The notes: generated from the sequence alone by a model not told the origin. A stretch of DNA of 13,233 bases from CAZCGA01 sp964498075 (GCA_964498075.1 CAZCGA010000160.1:1-13233); one strand, 5' to 3'; positions 1-6,258 are shown, counted from the first letter of the stretch. Numbers and translations are program-made.

Positions 1-435
1 GCGACTGTGCCGCGCGACCGCGCGTTGCTCCAGCAGAAGCAGCAGCGTTACATCGGGCTTGCCGTGGAAATTCGGTCGCGGGTTCGAGCCACGTACAGCC
101 GGATGCGGTCCGCTCGCACTCGGGCTGAGTTCTATCGACAGACCGTACTCCCACTGCAGACAGAAATCCTGCGGCAGGCGCAGTTGCAATACAACGCCAT
201 GATCCTCGGACCATTGCAGCTCTTCGCGCTCAAGCAGGCTGAGATCGACGCGGGGCGGTCGTACATCGAGATGCAACGCAACTACTGGGTGGCGCGTGCG
301 GATCTCGAGCACACACTCGGCGGACGCATGCGAGCGGGCGACAGTGACCCGGCCGCACCACAAGCCAAGGTTCCCGCCCGTGAGGCGGCGGGCGGGCAGG
401 AACATCAGCAGCATCACAAGGAGGTTGAGCCATGA
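1..435 (+). CDS. TolC-family outer-membrane efflux protein, C-terminal part (5' end outside window)
   Basis: The frame is open from base 1, so the gene begins upstream; only about 144 C-terminal residues are present, against the 400-480 usual for the family. The visible part is long amphipathic helix, with the stretch QAQLQYNAMILGPLQLFALK followed by a conserved-looking helix (EIDAGRSYIEMQRNYWVARADLEHTLGG). This is the last helical hairpin of an outer-membrane factor of the TolC/CzcC kind, which forms the exit duct of a tripartite pump. A disordered Ala/Gly/Gln/His tail of about 35 residues follows. The stop codon overlaps the ATG of the multicopper oxidase (ATGA), so the two are translationally coupled and the pump is probably part of the same metal-handling operon. 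The substrate cannot be told from this fragment. Confidence 0.8.
   Translation, partial: ATVPRDRALLQQKQQRYIGLAVEIRSRVRATYSRMRSARTRAEFYRQTVLPLQTEILRQAQLQYNAMILGPLQLFALKQAEIDAGRSYIEMQRNYWVARADLEHTLGGRMRAGDSDPAAPQAKVPAREAAGGQEHQQHHKEVEP
373..396 (+). other. Perfect 8-bp inverted repeat (hairpin) in the TolC tail
   Basis: CCCGCCCG at 373-380 and CGGGCGGG at 389-396 are exact reverse complements with an 8-base loop. The hairpin lies in the sequence for the disordered C-terminal tail, about 20 bases before the Shine-Dalgarno AAGGAGG of the next gene. No T-run follows, so it is not an intrinsic terminator. It could affect mRNA stability or translation coupling, or simply reflect GC-rich tail codons. 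Confidence 0.35.
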
Positions 436-1865
436 AGACAACGGCCACAGGGATTGCGCGGCGCGATTTCATCATCTCGAGCGCCGCCGCCGCCGGGGGG
501 GCCTTGCTGCTGGGGCGCGCACGCGAGGGACGGGCTGCCACTGGCGACTTGGTGGAACAGCCCGAAAGCGCTCCATACGGTGGCAGCCAGGCTGCTGCGC
601 CCCTACCTCCAGGCTTGCCCGGCGAGCACTACACACCGATCGTGGTGCCGAACGGCAAGGCGCTGCCTTGGAAGATCGTCAACGGCGTGAAGGTGTACCA
701 TCTAATCGCCGAGGAAGTGGAGCACGAGTTTGCGCCCGGCCTGAAGGCCACCTGTTGGGGCTACAACGGATCCGTACACGGTCCCGTGATCGAGGCGGTC
801 GAGGGTGACCGTGTGCGCATCTACGTCAGCAACCGGTTGGGAGCGCCAACCACGGTCCACTGGCACGGGGTGCTCCTCCCGAGCGGTATGGACGGGGTCG
901 GTGGCTTGAGCCAGCGCGCCATCCCGCCCGGCGAGACGTTTAAGTACGAGTTCACCCTCCGCCAGCACGGCACGCAGATGTACCACTCACATCACGACGA
1001 GATGACCCAGATCGGCCTCGGGATGACCGGCCTGTTCGTCATTCACCCGCGCGAGCGCCGCGATCCACCCATCGATCGCGATTTTGCGATCATGCTGCAC
1101 GAATGGCGCATCGACGTGGGGACGCACCGGCCAAATCCCAACGAGATGACCGACTTCAACGTGCTCACGATGAACGGGCGGGCCTTCCCCGGTACGGACC
1201 CATTGGTGGCGAAAGCGGGAGAGCGCGTGCGCATCCGCATCGGCAACCTGAGTCCAATGAGTCATCACCCAATTCATCTGCACGGCCACAGCTTCAAGAT
1301 CGTGGAAACCGACGGCGGTCAGATTCCCGAGTCTGCGCAGTGGCCGAGTGTCACCGTCCTGGTGTCAGTGGGCAGCACGCGAACGATCGAGTTGACCGCT
1401 ACGGCGGGCGACTGGGCGCTACACTGCCACATGACCCATCACGTCATGAACCAGATGGGACACCAGTTTCCCAACATGATCGGCGTAAAGCCCGGCGCGC
1501 TGGATGAACGCGTGAGAGACCTACTGCCCCAGTACATGACCATGGGTGAGGCAGGCATGGGCAATATGGCCACGATGGGCATGGCGGTGCCGAAGAACAG
1601 CATTCCCATGGTCGGTGGTCCGGGTCCCTTCGACTACATCACCATGGGCGGGATGTTCACGATCCTGAAGGTGCGCGAGCAGTTGGCGAGCTATGACAAA
1701 GATCCGGGCTGGTACCACAACCCGCCCGGCACCGTGGCTGATCGCGCCACGGATGCGGAGCTGCGCGCCGACGGCATCAAGGTCGCGAGGAGCGGCGGCG
1801 GCCGAAGCGGCGGGCCGCCCGCCGCTTCGCACGGATCGGGTGGTGGTCATGCCCACGGGCGATAG
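432..1865 (+). CDS. TAT-exported two-domain multicopper oxidase
   Basis: A periplasmic copper enzyme that would oxidise a substrate (possibly Cu(I) or another metal ion) and reduce O2 to water. The N-terminus has a twin-arginine signal (RRDFIIS, Arg10-Arg11) and an Ala-rich segment. All four copper-binding motifs are present: HWHG (143-146), HSH (185-187), HPIHLHGH (279-286) and HCHMTHHVMNQM (331-342), the last giving the type-1 Cys332, His337 and axial Met342. Only two cupredoxin domains fit in 477 residues, whereas CueO/CopA-type enzymes have three. Beyond the last motif is a Met-rich segment (nine Met between 369 and 408) and a Gly/His tail, features typical of copper-tolerance oxidases. 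The start is supported by AAGGAGG and the ATGA overlap with the TolC gene. A cytochrome c gene follows, which may donate or accept electrons. True substrate unknown. Confidence 0.9.
   Translation: MKTTATGIARRDFIISSAAAAGGALLLGRAREGRAATGDLVEQPESAPYGGSQAAAPLPPGLPGEHYTPIVVPNGKALPWKIVNGVKVYHLIAEEVEHEFAPGLKATCWGYNGSVHGPVIEAVEGDRVRIYVSNRLGAPTTVHWHGVLLPSGMDGVGGLSQRAIPPGETFKYEFTLRQHGTQMYHSHHDEMTQIGLGMTGLFVIHPRERRDPPIDRDFAIMLHEWRIDVGTHRPNPNEMTDFNVLTMNGRAFPGTDPLVAKAGERVRIRIGNLSPMSHHPIHLHGHSFKIVETDGGQIPESAQWPSVTVLVSVGSTRTIELTATAGDWALHCHMTHHVMNQMGHQFPNMIGVKPGALDERVRDLLPQYMTMGEAGMGNMATMGMAVPKNSIPMVGGPGPFDYITMGGMFTILKVREQLASYDKDPGWYHNPPGTVADRATDAELRADGIKVARSGGGRSGGPPAASHGSGGGHAHGR
1803..1829 (+). other. Perfect 12-bp inverted repeat with 3-base loop inside the oxidase 3' end
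   Basis: Bases 1803-1814 and 1818-1829 are exact reverse complements around the loop CCG, giving a very stable GC hairpin 34 bases before the oxidase stop codon. It encodes part of the Ser/Gly/Pro/Ala linker in the disordered tail. No T-tract follows, so a classical intrinsic terminator is unlikely. It could stabilise the upstream message or lower expression of the downstream cytochrome gene. Confidence 0.5.
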
Positions 1866-1904
1866 ATTCCCAGCGTGCGGTACACCGCTCAGGGGCGGAC
1901 GCTC

Positions 1905-2516
1905 ATGAGCCGGGCCGCGAAGATCACCCTAGGAATCGCACTGCTTGCTGGCGCTGGAGCGGCCCTCGGGCTCACCATGCTCGTCCAGCGCGGATTCAGC
2001 GCGCGCAATCACCCGACGGCACTGGAAGCATTCGTCGCTCGGCGCGTGCGCCGCTTGGCGATCCCACGGGCGGCAAGCGAGGCGAAGAATCCAGTTGCCG
2101 CGACGCCAGAGATCCTCGCCGATGCGCGCCCGCATTTCGCCGACCACTGCGCCAACTGCCACGCCAACGACGGCAGCGGCAAGACCGAGATTGGGCAGAA
2201 CCTCTACCCGAACGCGCCCGACATGCGGAAGCGAGACACGCAGGATCTCTCAGACGGCGAGCTCTTCTACATCATCCACAATGGAATCCGTTTCACCGGT
2301 ATGCCGGCATGGGGCGGCGAGGATCCGGCACAGGATCAGGACAGCTGGAAGATCGTCCACTTCATTCGCCATCTGCCGAAGATGACCGCTGAGGAAATCG
2401 CAGCGATGAAGGCAATGAACCCGAAGAGCCCGCACGAGACGGAGGAGGAGAAAGACATCGAGAACTTCCTGCGCGGCGACGAGAACGACGCAGCGCGGGA
2501 ACCCCACCACCACTAA
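1905..2516 (+). CDS. Membrane-anchored mono-haem cytochrome c
   Basis: A class I-like cytochrome c of 203 residues. Residues about 5-27 form one hydrophobic segment, either a signal anchor or an uncleaved signal peptide. The haem attachment motif is CANCH (82-86), and the likely sixth haem ligand is Met133 in TGMPAW, as in the cytochrome_CBB3/cytochrome c domain. The C-terminal 45 residues are highly charged (many Glu) and end in three His. The start at 1905 is preferred because AGGGGC lies 8 bases upstream; an in-frame GTG at 1875 would add ten residues before the hydrophobic segment and has no better ribosome site. It lies 39 bases after the multicopper oxidase and probably shuttles electrons between it and the respiratory chain in the periplasm; that pairing is inferred from position. 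Confidence 0.85.
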   Translation: MSRAAKITLGIALLAGAGAALGLTMLVQRGFSARNHPTALEAFVARRVRRLAIPRAASEAKNPVAATPEILADARPHFADHCANCHANDGSGKTEIGQNLYPNAPDMRKRDTQDLSDGELFYIIHNGIRFTGMPAWGGEDPAQDQDSWKIVHFIRHLPKMTAEEIAAMKAMNPKSPHETEEEKDIENFLRGDENDAAREPHHH

Positions 2517-2534
2517 ACCGAAGAGGAGGAGAAG

Positions 2535-2879
2535 ATGAAGACGAAAGCTGGAGTTGTGTTCGCCCTGCTCGTCCTGTTGTATGGTGCGCCTGTTTTCGCG
2601 CACGGCGGGAAGACCCATATCATGGGCACCGTCGCGGCGCTGGACGCGGAGCATGTGGTCGTGAAGGACCGCGACGGCAAGAGCGTTTCCGTCAGCGTGA
2701 CGAAGGACACCACGTACGAGAAGGGAGAGGCGCCGGCCACGGCCGCGGACCTCAAAGTTGGCGAGCGCGTGGTCGTCGACGTCACGGGCAAGGAGGGCGA
2801 GTTCACCGCAGCGGAAATCCGCTTTGGCGCGAGCCACCACGACGAGGGGCATGAGGGAGGCCATCACGAGCACCACTAG
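2535..2879 (+). CDS. Small secreted protein with beta-barrel-like domain and His-rich tail (DUF5666-like)
   Basis: 114 residues with a clear signal peptide (hydrophobic 6-20, cleavage likely after VFA at 22). The mature part has alternating beta-strand character: GTVAALDAEHVVVKDRDG, then a segment containing KVGERVVVDV (about 74-83). This is the pattern of OB-fold DUF5666-type periplasmic proteins, which I recognise by style and not by any catalytic motif. The last 14 residues carry seven His with several Asp/Glu (HHDEGHEGGHHEHH), an obvious metal-binding tail. A strong GGAGGAG site lies just before the ATG, 18 bases after the cytochrome stop. A periplasmic metal chaperone or buffer role beside the oxidase is plausible but inferred. 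Confidence 0.75.
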   Translation: MKTKAGVVFALLVLLYGAPVFAHGGKTHIMGTVAALDAEHVVVKDRDGKSVSVSVTKDTTYEKGEAPATAADLKVGERVVVDVTGKEGEFTAAEIRFGASHHDEGHEGGHHEHH

Positions 2880-2894
2880 TCTGAGGGTTGCGCG

Positions 2895-4076
2895 ATGAGC
2901 ATTGAGCAGTTGCTAAACCATCTTCTCGTTCCGCGGCCAAACGGCAGCCGGGGGCTGGAACAGGTCGCCGCGTTCATTGAAGCGACGCTGAGGGGCCACC
3001 CCGCCGAGGTGATGCGCCAGACTTTCACCGCCACCCCGTACGGTTTCCAGCTCCTCTTCGCCATGGCCTTCCTGCTCATCCTGGGTTCCGCAATTGCCAG
3101 CGTCTTGCGGCGCTTCCGTCTCGCGCTCCTCTTGGCATGTCTCCTTCCCGTGTTGCTCATCGTCGAAACGGAGGGGTTGTGGTCGCCGGTGAGCGGGCTG
3201 CTGCCACGAGCCGAGGACAACATCGTCGCAACGTTTCCCGGACGGGCGCCGGGTCTAACCCTGATCTTCTCCGCTCACTACGACACAGCGACGCAGTTCG
3301 GTGACCACTTTACCTGGGCGCTTTGGGGGCTCCCTCTCCTGGCCGCCTTGGTGCTGGCATTGGCGGTTCCACTGGCCGGCCTGTGGCGGCGCCGTCGCGG
3401 GCGGCATCTCGCCCCTCGCGTCGTGGCTGGGGTGATGGCGGTGGCACTGGTTCCCTTTGGAGCAATGGCGTGGTTCTTCACCATCGGGCCGCTCGTGCGC
3501 GCGCCGAGCCCCGGCGCGCTCGACAACGGCGGCTCGGTGGCCGTGCTGCTGCGCCTGGCCGAGCGCCTCAGGACGCGCCCGGCCGGTGCGACAACGACAG
3601 TAAAGCTTGTTTTCCTGGCCGCCGAGGAGGAGGGCGCACTCGGTTCGCGGTACTATGCCGCTCGCATGGCCTCCGAGGGACCCGCGACCGTCATCAACCT
3701 CGAGCTGATGGGTGCGAGCGACCAGTTCGCGTACGTCGCCGAGGAACAGTCCGCATTTCGGAGCTACCGCCCGTCGGCGTCCCTCGTCGCTCTGGTTGAG
3801 GAAACCGTCCGCGAGCTATGGAGCGAGCCGCTCCTGGCAAAATCGATCCCGCCCTTCGCGATCACCGATGCCCGCAGCTTTCTCGCCCACGGAGTCCCGG
3901 CGGTGACGCTCATGGCCGCTTCCGAAGGCGGGTTCCCGCGCCGTCTCCATTCGGCCCACGACAGCCGCAACCGGCTGTCGCTCGCGGGGCTGGAGCGTTC
4001 CGTCGCGCTCCTGGAGGCCGTCGTGGCGCGCGTCGACCGCAATCCGCGGCTCGAGGGCGTCTACTCCGCTGGTTGA
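2895..4076 (+). CDS. Membrane-embedded M28-family zinc peptidase
   Basis: 393 residues with the ligand set of M28 aminopeptidases: His128 and the conserved Asp130 in SAHYDT, bridging Asp210 in PGALDNGGS, catalytic Glu244 and zinc-binding Glu245 in AAEEEG, Glu270 in NLELMG (Asp or Glu in the family) and His355 in HSAHD. Unusually, it carries four hydrophobic segments (about 51-70, 76-92, 141-163 and 176-200). The last two lie between the first and second zinc ligands; being a pair, they leave both halves of the active site on the same face of the membrane. There is no signal peptide. It follows the His-tailed protein by 15 bases with GAGG upstream of the ATG, so it is probably the last gene of the oxidase operon. 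The substrate is unknown; aminopeptidase activity is inferred from the family. Confidence 0.85.
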   Translation: MSIEQLLNHLLVPRPNGSRGLEQVAAFIEATLRGHPAEVMRQTFTATPYGFQLLFAMAFLLILGSAIASVLRRFRLALLLACLLPVLLIVETEGLWSPVSGLLPRAEDNIVATFPGRAPGLTLIFSAHYDTATQFGDHFTWALWGLPLLAALVLALAVPLAGLWRRRRGRHLAPRVVAGVMAVALVPFGAMAWFFTIGPLVRAPSPGALDNGGSVAVLLRLAERLRTRPAGATTTVKLVFLAAEEEGALGSRYYAARMASEGPATVINLELMGASDQFAYVAEEQSAFRSYRPSASLVALVEETVRELWSEPLLAKSIPPFAITDARSFLAHGVPAVTLMAASEGGFPRRLHSAHDSRNRLSLAGLERSVALLEAVVARVDRNPRLEGVYSAG

Positions 4077-4094
4077 CGCGCGCCGGTTGGAACT

Positions 4095-4145
4095 CTGAAC
4101 CGCCGTCAGCTGATCTTGCTCGCGAGCACGCTGGCGGCAAGCCCC
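4095..4145 (+). pseudogene. Possible remnant of a twin-arginine signal-peptide coding region
   Basis: Read from CTG at 4095 (one base from ATG), this stretch gives LNRRQLILLASTLAASP, which looks like the start of a TAT-exported protein. The resemblance ends where the MerR promoter begins at 4146. It may be the 5' stub of a gene interrupted when the mer-type module arrived. It is short and could be chance. The segment also holds a perfect 12-bp palindrome, TGCTCGCGAGCA, at 4117-4128. Confidence 0.25.
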
Positions 4146-4177
4146 TTGACTCCGTACCTAGGTACGGGGGCTATACT
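4146..4177 (+). promoter_or_regulatory. MerR-type promoter/operator (Pmer)
   Basis: The -35 box TTGACT (4146-4151) and -10 box TATACT (4172-4177) are separated by 20 bases, longer than the 17 of ordinary sigma-70 promoters and characteristic of MerR-activated promoters. The spacer contains the perfect 16-bp dyad CCGTACCTAGGTACGG (4152-4167). From memory, the Tn501 mer operator has the same TTGACTCCGTAC...GTACGG arrangement, so the site specifically suggests mercury-type MerR. It lies directly before merR in the same direction, so MerR would control its own operon. Confidence 0.92.
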
Positions 4178-4185
4178 CCGGAGGC

Positions 4186-4608
4186 ATGAACGCAGAGACG
4201 GACCGGCTGACCATCGGAGCGGTCGCGAAACGGGCTCACGTACACGTCGAGACGCTGCGCTACTATGAGCGGCGCGGGTTGATGGTCCGACCGCCTCGCA
4301 GCCTGGCGAACTACCGGCGCTATCCGGAAGACGCGGTGATGCGGGTGCGGTTCATCAAGCGTGCCCAGGAGCTGGGATTTTCGCTGAAGGAGATCAAGGA
4401 CCTGCTCTCGCTGCGCGCCACGCCGCGGGCGCGCTGCAAGGACGTGCGCGACCGCGCGACGGCCAAGATCGACGACATCGAAGAGAAGATTCGATCGCTG
4501 CAAGCGATGCGCCGAGCGCTGCTGAAGCTCGTGGCGGAGTGCGCTGGAGAGCGTCCCGTCACCGACTGCCCAATTCTCCTTTCGCTGAACTCGGAGGACA
4601 GCGCATGA
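4186..4608 (+). CDS. merR: MerR, mercury-responsive transcription regulator
   Basis: 140 residues. The winged-helix DNA-binding domain is at about 8-76 (LTIGAVAKRAHVHVETLRYYERRGL, then NYRRYPED), followed by the long dimerisation helix and a short metal-binding loop. Cys84, Cys119 and Cys128 match the spacing of the Hg(II) ligands Cys82, Cys117 and Cys126 of Tn501 MerR, including eight residues between the last two. This separates it from ZntR, CueR and other relatives. It binds Hg(II) and underwinds the long-spacer promoter just upstream. The ATG is only one base from GGAGG and about 9 bases from the -10 box, so the transcript may be leaderless or nearly so. Its stop overlaps the next ATG. 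Confidence 0.93.
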   Translation: MNAETDRLTIGAVAKRAHVHVETLRYYERRGLMVRPPRSLANYRRYPEDAVMRVRFIKRAQELGFSLKEIKDLLSLRATPRARCKDVRDRATAKIDDIEEKIRSLQAMRRALLKLVAECAGERPVTDCPILLSLNSEDSA

Positions 4609-5393
4609 AGGAACGCGTGGAATTGATATTCGATCTGGACTGTCCGAACGTTGCTACGGCGCGCGCCGCACTGCAGGAAGCGTTCGCTCGGGCAGGACTT
4701 CCCCCTTCCTGGACGGAGTGGGACCACAAGGCGCCGCACAGCCCGCCTTACGTTCGCAAATATGGATCACCCACCATCCTTGTGGATGGCGCGGACCTCG
4801 CCGGCGTTGAGCCGGCGGCCGAGGCAGACTGTTGCCGGGTCTATCTTGACGGAGAAAACGGATTTCGCGGCGTTCCTCCAGTCGATCAGATCGCCGCCGC
4901 GCTGACGATGGGCGAGCACACTCCCGCAGCCCGTGGCAGCGGTGGTGCCGCCCCGGTTGGGTGGCGCGGCCTTCTCGCCGTGCTGCCCGGGCTCGGGGCG
5001 GCGCTGCTGCCGGTCGGCACATGCCCGGCTTGCTGGCCCGCCTATGCGGCATTCCTAGGGTCGATCGGGCTGGGGTTTCTCTTCACGGAGAACTACCTGT
5101 TGCCCGTGACCGCAGCCTTCCTGATGCTCGCAGTGGCAAGCCTCGCCTACCGCTCTCGTTCGCGGCACGGATACGGCCCGTTCGGCGTGGGAGCGCTGGC
5201 AGCAATCGTGGCGCTCGGTGGCAAGTTCGCGCTGGCTTCAGATCCCATGCTGTACGCGGGCCTCGGTATGATTGTCGGTGCGTCCCTGTGGAATGCGTGG
5301 CCACGCAAGACGGCCGCCGGCTCTTGCGCAGCGTGCGCGCCGCACGCCGCGCAACTGACTGACGCAACAAACACCAAGGAGGTTGCATCATGA
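4605..5393 (+). CDS. Fusion of thioredoxin-like domain and MerC/MerT-like membrane transporter domain
   Basis: 262 residues, starting at the ATGA overlap with merR. Residues 1-100 look thioredoxin-like: a single Cys13 in DLDCPN, a cis-Pro-type loop GSPTILVDG (Pro56), and a CC pair (76-77) in DCCRVY, resembling the small CPN-type thioredoxin-like proteins found beside alkylmercury lyase genes. Residues about 120-232 are hydrophobic with four to five membrane segments. TCPACWPA puts Cys140 and Cys143 in a membrane helix, as in MerC/MerT mercury uptake proteins, and GLGFL plus GGKFAL resemble the MerC family. The C-terminus has a further CAAC (241-244). The likely role is moving Hg(II) or an organomercurial across the inner membrane with hand-over between cysteine pairs. 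The family assignment of the membrane half is by resemblance only. Confidence 0.75.
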   Translation: MKERVELIFDLDCPNVATARAALQEAFARAGLPPSWTEWDHKAPHSPPYVRKYGSPTILVDGADLAGVEPAAEADCCRVYLDGENGFRGVPPVDQIAAALTMGEHTPAARGSGGAAPVGWRGLLAVLPGLGAALLPVGTCPACWPAYAAFLGSIGLGFLFTENYLLPVTAAFLMLAVASLAYRSRSRHGYGPFGVGALAAIVALGGKFALASDPMLYAGLGMIVGASLWNAWPRKTAAGSCAACAPHAAQLTDATNTKEVAS

Positions 5394-5659
5394 GTGCAAA
5401 ACGTAAAGTCGAGATCTTCAGTGCGGGATGCCCGGCGTGTGAGGACACGATCGCGCTGGTGAGGCGCATCGCCTGCCCGTCATGCGACGTCAGCGTGCTG
5501 GATATGCAAGACTCCGGTGTGGCCAGCCGCGCCAAGCAGTTGGGAATTCGTTCGGTGCCCGCCATCGCGATTGACAGCGAACTGGCTGACTGCTGCGCCG
5601 GCCGCGGTCCCGACGAGCGCACGCTACGTGCAGCAGGGATTGGTCAGCCGCTGCCGTAG
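5390..5659 (+). CDS. Small thioredoxin/glutaredoxin-like protein with CPAC motif
   Basis: 89 residues and no signal peptide, so cytoplasmic. The beta strand VEIFSAGCPACEDT carries the redox pair Cys14/Cys17. A second pair CPSC (29-32) follows, then a cis-Pro loop (SVPAIAI, Pro57), and a DCCAGRGPDE segment (67-76) with another adjacent Cys pair. Six cysteines in 89 residues suggest metal or disulfide exchange and not simple thioredoxin function. The perfect ribosome site AAGGAGGT (5376-5383) precedes the ATG, which overlaps the preceding stop (ATGA). In this operon it may reduce or relay mercury-bound thiols, perhaps to the next protein; that is inferred. Confidence 0.8.
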   Translation: MSAKRKVEIFSAGCPACEDTIALVRRIACPSCDVSVLDMQDSGVASRAKQLGIRSVPAIAIDSELADCCAGRGPDERTLRAAGIGQPLP

Positions 5660-5676
5660 CGGTACGCGGTGGCAAA

Positions 5677-6234
5677 ATGACCCGCGTCAGGGCAATACTG
5701 CTGTCAGCGGTCGTCGGTCTTCTCGGTGGGCAGGCAACAGCATCGGCTTCCATGGCATCAACGCTAACGGACCTGCAGGGTCTCGATGCATTCCGCGCGC
5801 GCTTCAACGAAGATGCGGGAAAGATCCGGATCGTGCTCTTGCTATCGCCGACTTGACCCATCTGCGTAGACGGCGCCCGGTGGGTGCAATCGGAGCTACT
5901 CGACAAGAACCCCGGCGCTGATCTCGCAGTCTATGCAGTGTGGTTCAAGAATCTGCGGTCTGACGCACGGGGCTCCTGGCCCAGCGATGCCCTGAGGGAT
6001 CCGCGGGTCGTGCACTTTTGGGATGCGCAAGAGATCCTCGGGCGCTGGTACGCGAAGAGCGTCACCAAACGCGGCACCGATGTCGAATGGGACGCCTACT
6101 TCCTCTATGAACCGCACGTTCACTGGGGCGACACGGCCCCCGCGAATGTGAGCTGGGGCCGCACCATTATGGAGACGCGCGAGCAGCTGCGAGGGCATGT
6201 GCGGGCGCTCTTGGACTATACGTCGAAGAAGTGA
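5677..6234 (+). CDS. Probable selenoprotein: exported thioredoxin-like protein with UxxC active site (in-frame TGA at 5854-5856)
   Basis: Read with TGA at 5854-5856 as selenocysteine, the gene gives 185 residues. They comprise a signal peptide (hydrophobic 6-18, cleavage near ATASA at 24), then a thioredoxin-like strand IRIVLLLSPT directly before Sec60-Pro-Ile-Cys63, and a conserved-looking continuation (YAVWFKNL, RVVHFWDAQEILGRWY, WDAYFLYEP) to the stop at 6232-6234. The TGA sits exactly where the first Cys of a CxxC motif belongs, and the frame stays open for 69 codons before it and 125 after. A SECIS-like hairpin lies 22 bases beyond the TGA. The ribosome site (GGTGG) is weak; the gene starts 17 bases after the small thioredoxin-like gene. 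A periplasmic selenol/thiol pair would bind Hg(II) or organomercury very tightly. Alternatives are a nonsense mutation or sequencing error (TGC to TGA), leaving a 59-residue fragment; a start at the GTG at 5884 would lose the active site. Confidence 0.78.
5857..5899 (+). promoter_or_regulatory. Candidate bacterial SECIS element for the UGA at 5854
   Basis: GCGCCC (5873-5878) pairs with GGGTGC (5882-5887), six pairs including one G-U, around the apical loop GGT. The loop begins 22 bases after the UGA and opens with two G. As I recall the bacterial SECIS rules, the loop is 3-14 bases with a G in its first two positions and 16-37 bases from the UGA, so this fits. GTAG (5866-5869) can pair with CTAC (5896-5899) below it. 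An alternative fold pairs CCCATC (5857-5862) with GGTGGG (5879-5884). Folding was done by eye. Confidence 0.65.
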
Positions 6235-6258
6235 ACTTGGTGCCGGAGCGGCGATGCA

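Noticed and set aside
1875..1904. Earlier GTG start for the cytochrome c
   Set aside because: It would add ten residues before a normal signal segment; the ATG at 1905 has a well-spaced AGGGGC site.
5884..6234. Shorter gene starting at GTG 5884 downstream of the TGA
   Set aside because: It would lack the thioredoxin active site and signal peptide, the GTG lies inside the hairpin stem, and no ribosome site precedes it; the read-through version explains the sequence better.
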